A program made the translations under genes and the position numbers. 6,472 nucleotides of DNA from Faecousia sp. (GTDB lineage Bacteria > Bacillota > Clostridia > Oscillospirales > Oscillospiraceae). Shown one piece after another: positions 5,686 to 6,472 of the stretch. The stretch lies in contig JARHYV010000167.1 in NCBI GenBank assembly GCA_029258495.1, positions 1 to 6,472 of the forward strand, read 5' to 3'. The notes beneath the pieces are model-generated. The model saw only the letters and a list, made by a program, of their open reading frames with translations. It ran no database searches and was not told where the DNA came from. Each line of letters starts with the position of its first letter. Positions within the stretch are counted from its first letter, which is position 1.

Positions 5686-6472
5686 CACCTGTATTGCAGG
5701 ATCAAGAAAAACCGAACACTCCGGTCAGCTCCGGCGATGATGATGTACGCCAGTACCTGCAGGAGATCCGGGCATATCCCCGGCTGACTCTGGAGCAGGA
5801 GCAGCAGATCGCCCGCAAATGCGCACAGGGCGACGAAGAGGCAATTCGCCAGATGGTGAATTCCAATCTTCGTTTGGTTGTGAGCGTAGCACGGGAATAT
5901 GCAGGTCGGGGAGTCCCGTTACTGGATCTGATCCAGGAGGGATCGATCGGCTTGCTTGTTGCGGCTAAGAAATTTGACTATACCATGGAGTATCGGTTTT
6001 CTACATACGCAACCAAATGGATCCGGCAGCGGATTACAAGATATCTGACAGATCACGGCGGCTTGATCCGTGTGCCGGCTCATACGGCAGAGCGGATGCG
6101 CAAGGTAGCCATGGTAAAAAATGCACTGATCCAGGAAACGGGGCAGGAACCCACAGAGGCAGAGGTTGCGGCACGCTCCGGCATTCCGGAACCAAAGGTT
6201 GCGCAGCTGCTGAAACTGGCACCCGAGACCTGCTCGTTGGATGCACCTGTGGGAGCAGACGGAGAGGGCACCATGGGTAGTCTGCTGCCTACCAATGAAA
6301 CCGCTGAACCTCAGGCAGAATTGGTTCGTCAGGAACTTGTATCTCTGCTAGACGGACTGCTTGCCCAATTAACAGACAGGCAGAAACAGATCCTGCGCCT
6401 CCGGTTTGGAATGGAGGACGGTGTCTGTTATACCCTTGAGGAAATCGGAAAAATGCTAGGAATATCCAAGGA
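5682..6472 (+). CDS. Sigma-70 family RNA polymerase sigma factor, RpoD-like but divergent (partial, 3' end outside window)
   Basis: 263 codons plus two bases are present before the window ends. Region 1.2 is at about 20-50 (DVRQYLQEIRAYPRLT). Region 2 runs about 60-130, with the core-binding LLDLIQEGSIGLL (80-92) and the -10 recognition/melting segment YRFSTYATKWIRQRITR (104-120). Region 3 follows to about 185, and the start of region 4 is LTDRQKQILRLRFGMEDG (230-247). The helix-turn-helix of region 4.2 lies beyond the end; by family, total length should be about 290-300. Gln116 and Thr119 (E. coli Q437/T440), His134 and Glu137 (H455/E458, extended -10 contacts) are kept, but Lys112 replaces Trp433. 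Region 1.1 is absent, and an in-frame TAA at 5676-5678 rules out a longer N-terminus. ATG 5682 overlaps the dnaG stop; AAAGGG (5668-5673) is a weak ribosome site. The position is that of rpoD/sigA, but the changes leave open whether it is the primary or a group 2-like sigma. Confidence 0.93.
   Translation, partial: MTPVLQDQEKPNTPVSSGDDDVRQYLQEIRAYPRLTLEQEQQIARKCAQGDEEAIRQMVNSNLRLVVSVAREYAGRGVPLLDLIQEGSIGLLVAAKKFDYTMEYRFSTYATKWIRQRITRYLTDHGGLIRVPAHTAERMRKVAMVKNALIQETGQEPTEAEVAARSGIPEPKVAQLLKLAPETCSLDAPVGADGEGTMGSLLPTNETAEPQAELVRQELVSLLDGLLAQLTDRQKQILRLRFGMEDGVCYTLEEIGKMLGISK

Noticed and set aside
6017..6280. An 87-codon + strand frame and - strand frames near 6034-6295
   Set aside because: They overlap the sigma factor gene, whose frame is open from 5682 to the window end with clear sigma-70 regions. 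The alternatives show no domain or ribosome site.

Overview
The window carries seven protein-coding genes, all on the + strand. It looks like conserved core chromosome from a low-to-mid GC Firmicute, most likely a gut clostridium of the Oscillospirales (Faecalibacterium/Gemmiger-like). That assignment is inference, based on the protein sequences, strong Shine-Dalgarno sites, and the dgt/dnaG/sigma gene order. No mobile element, CRISPR array, tRNA or rRNA was seen.

Layout: (1) 1-75 is the 3' end of an unidentified gene. (2) 113-449 is a self-contained ribosomal protein bL31 (rpmE) transcription unit. It has an A-rich upstream tract, a good extended -10 promoter, a short leader with two tandem hairpins (a candidate autoregulatory leader), the 66-codon gene, and a strong intrinsic terminator. 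(3) 494-3432 holds hflX (ribosome-splitting GTPase), yigZ (IMPACT/UPF0029 family) and dgt (HD-domain dNTP triphosphohydrolase). They are tightly spaced and probably co-transcribed, but no convincing promoter is visible in front of hflX. (4) An extended -10 promoter starts on the stop codon of dgt. It leads into a small four-helix membrane protein of unknown function, dnaG (primase, starting at TTG 3946) and a sigma-70 factor that overlaps dnaG by 4 nt and runs off the window end. This is a version of the macromolecular-synthesis operon (dnaG-rpoD).

The genes link translation (L31, HflX), dNTP pool control (Dgt), replication priming (DnaG) and transcription initiation (sigma). The most unusual point is the sigma factor. 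It sits where rpoD/sigA is expected but has no region 1.1, and an in-frame stop two codons before the ATG excludes an N-terminal extension. It also has lysine where the first of the two promoter-melting tryptophans of region 2.3 normally stands. Other points worth checking are the possible L31 leader RNA, the membrane protein inside the primase/sigma operon, and the near-identical -10 regions of the two promoters. I do not see a clearly novel multi-gene system here.
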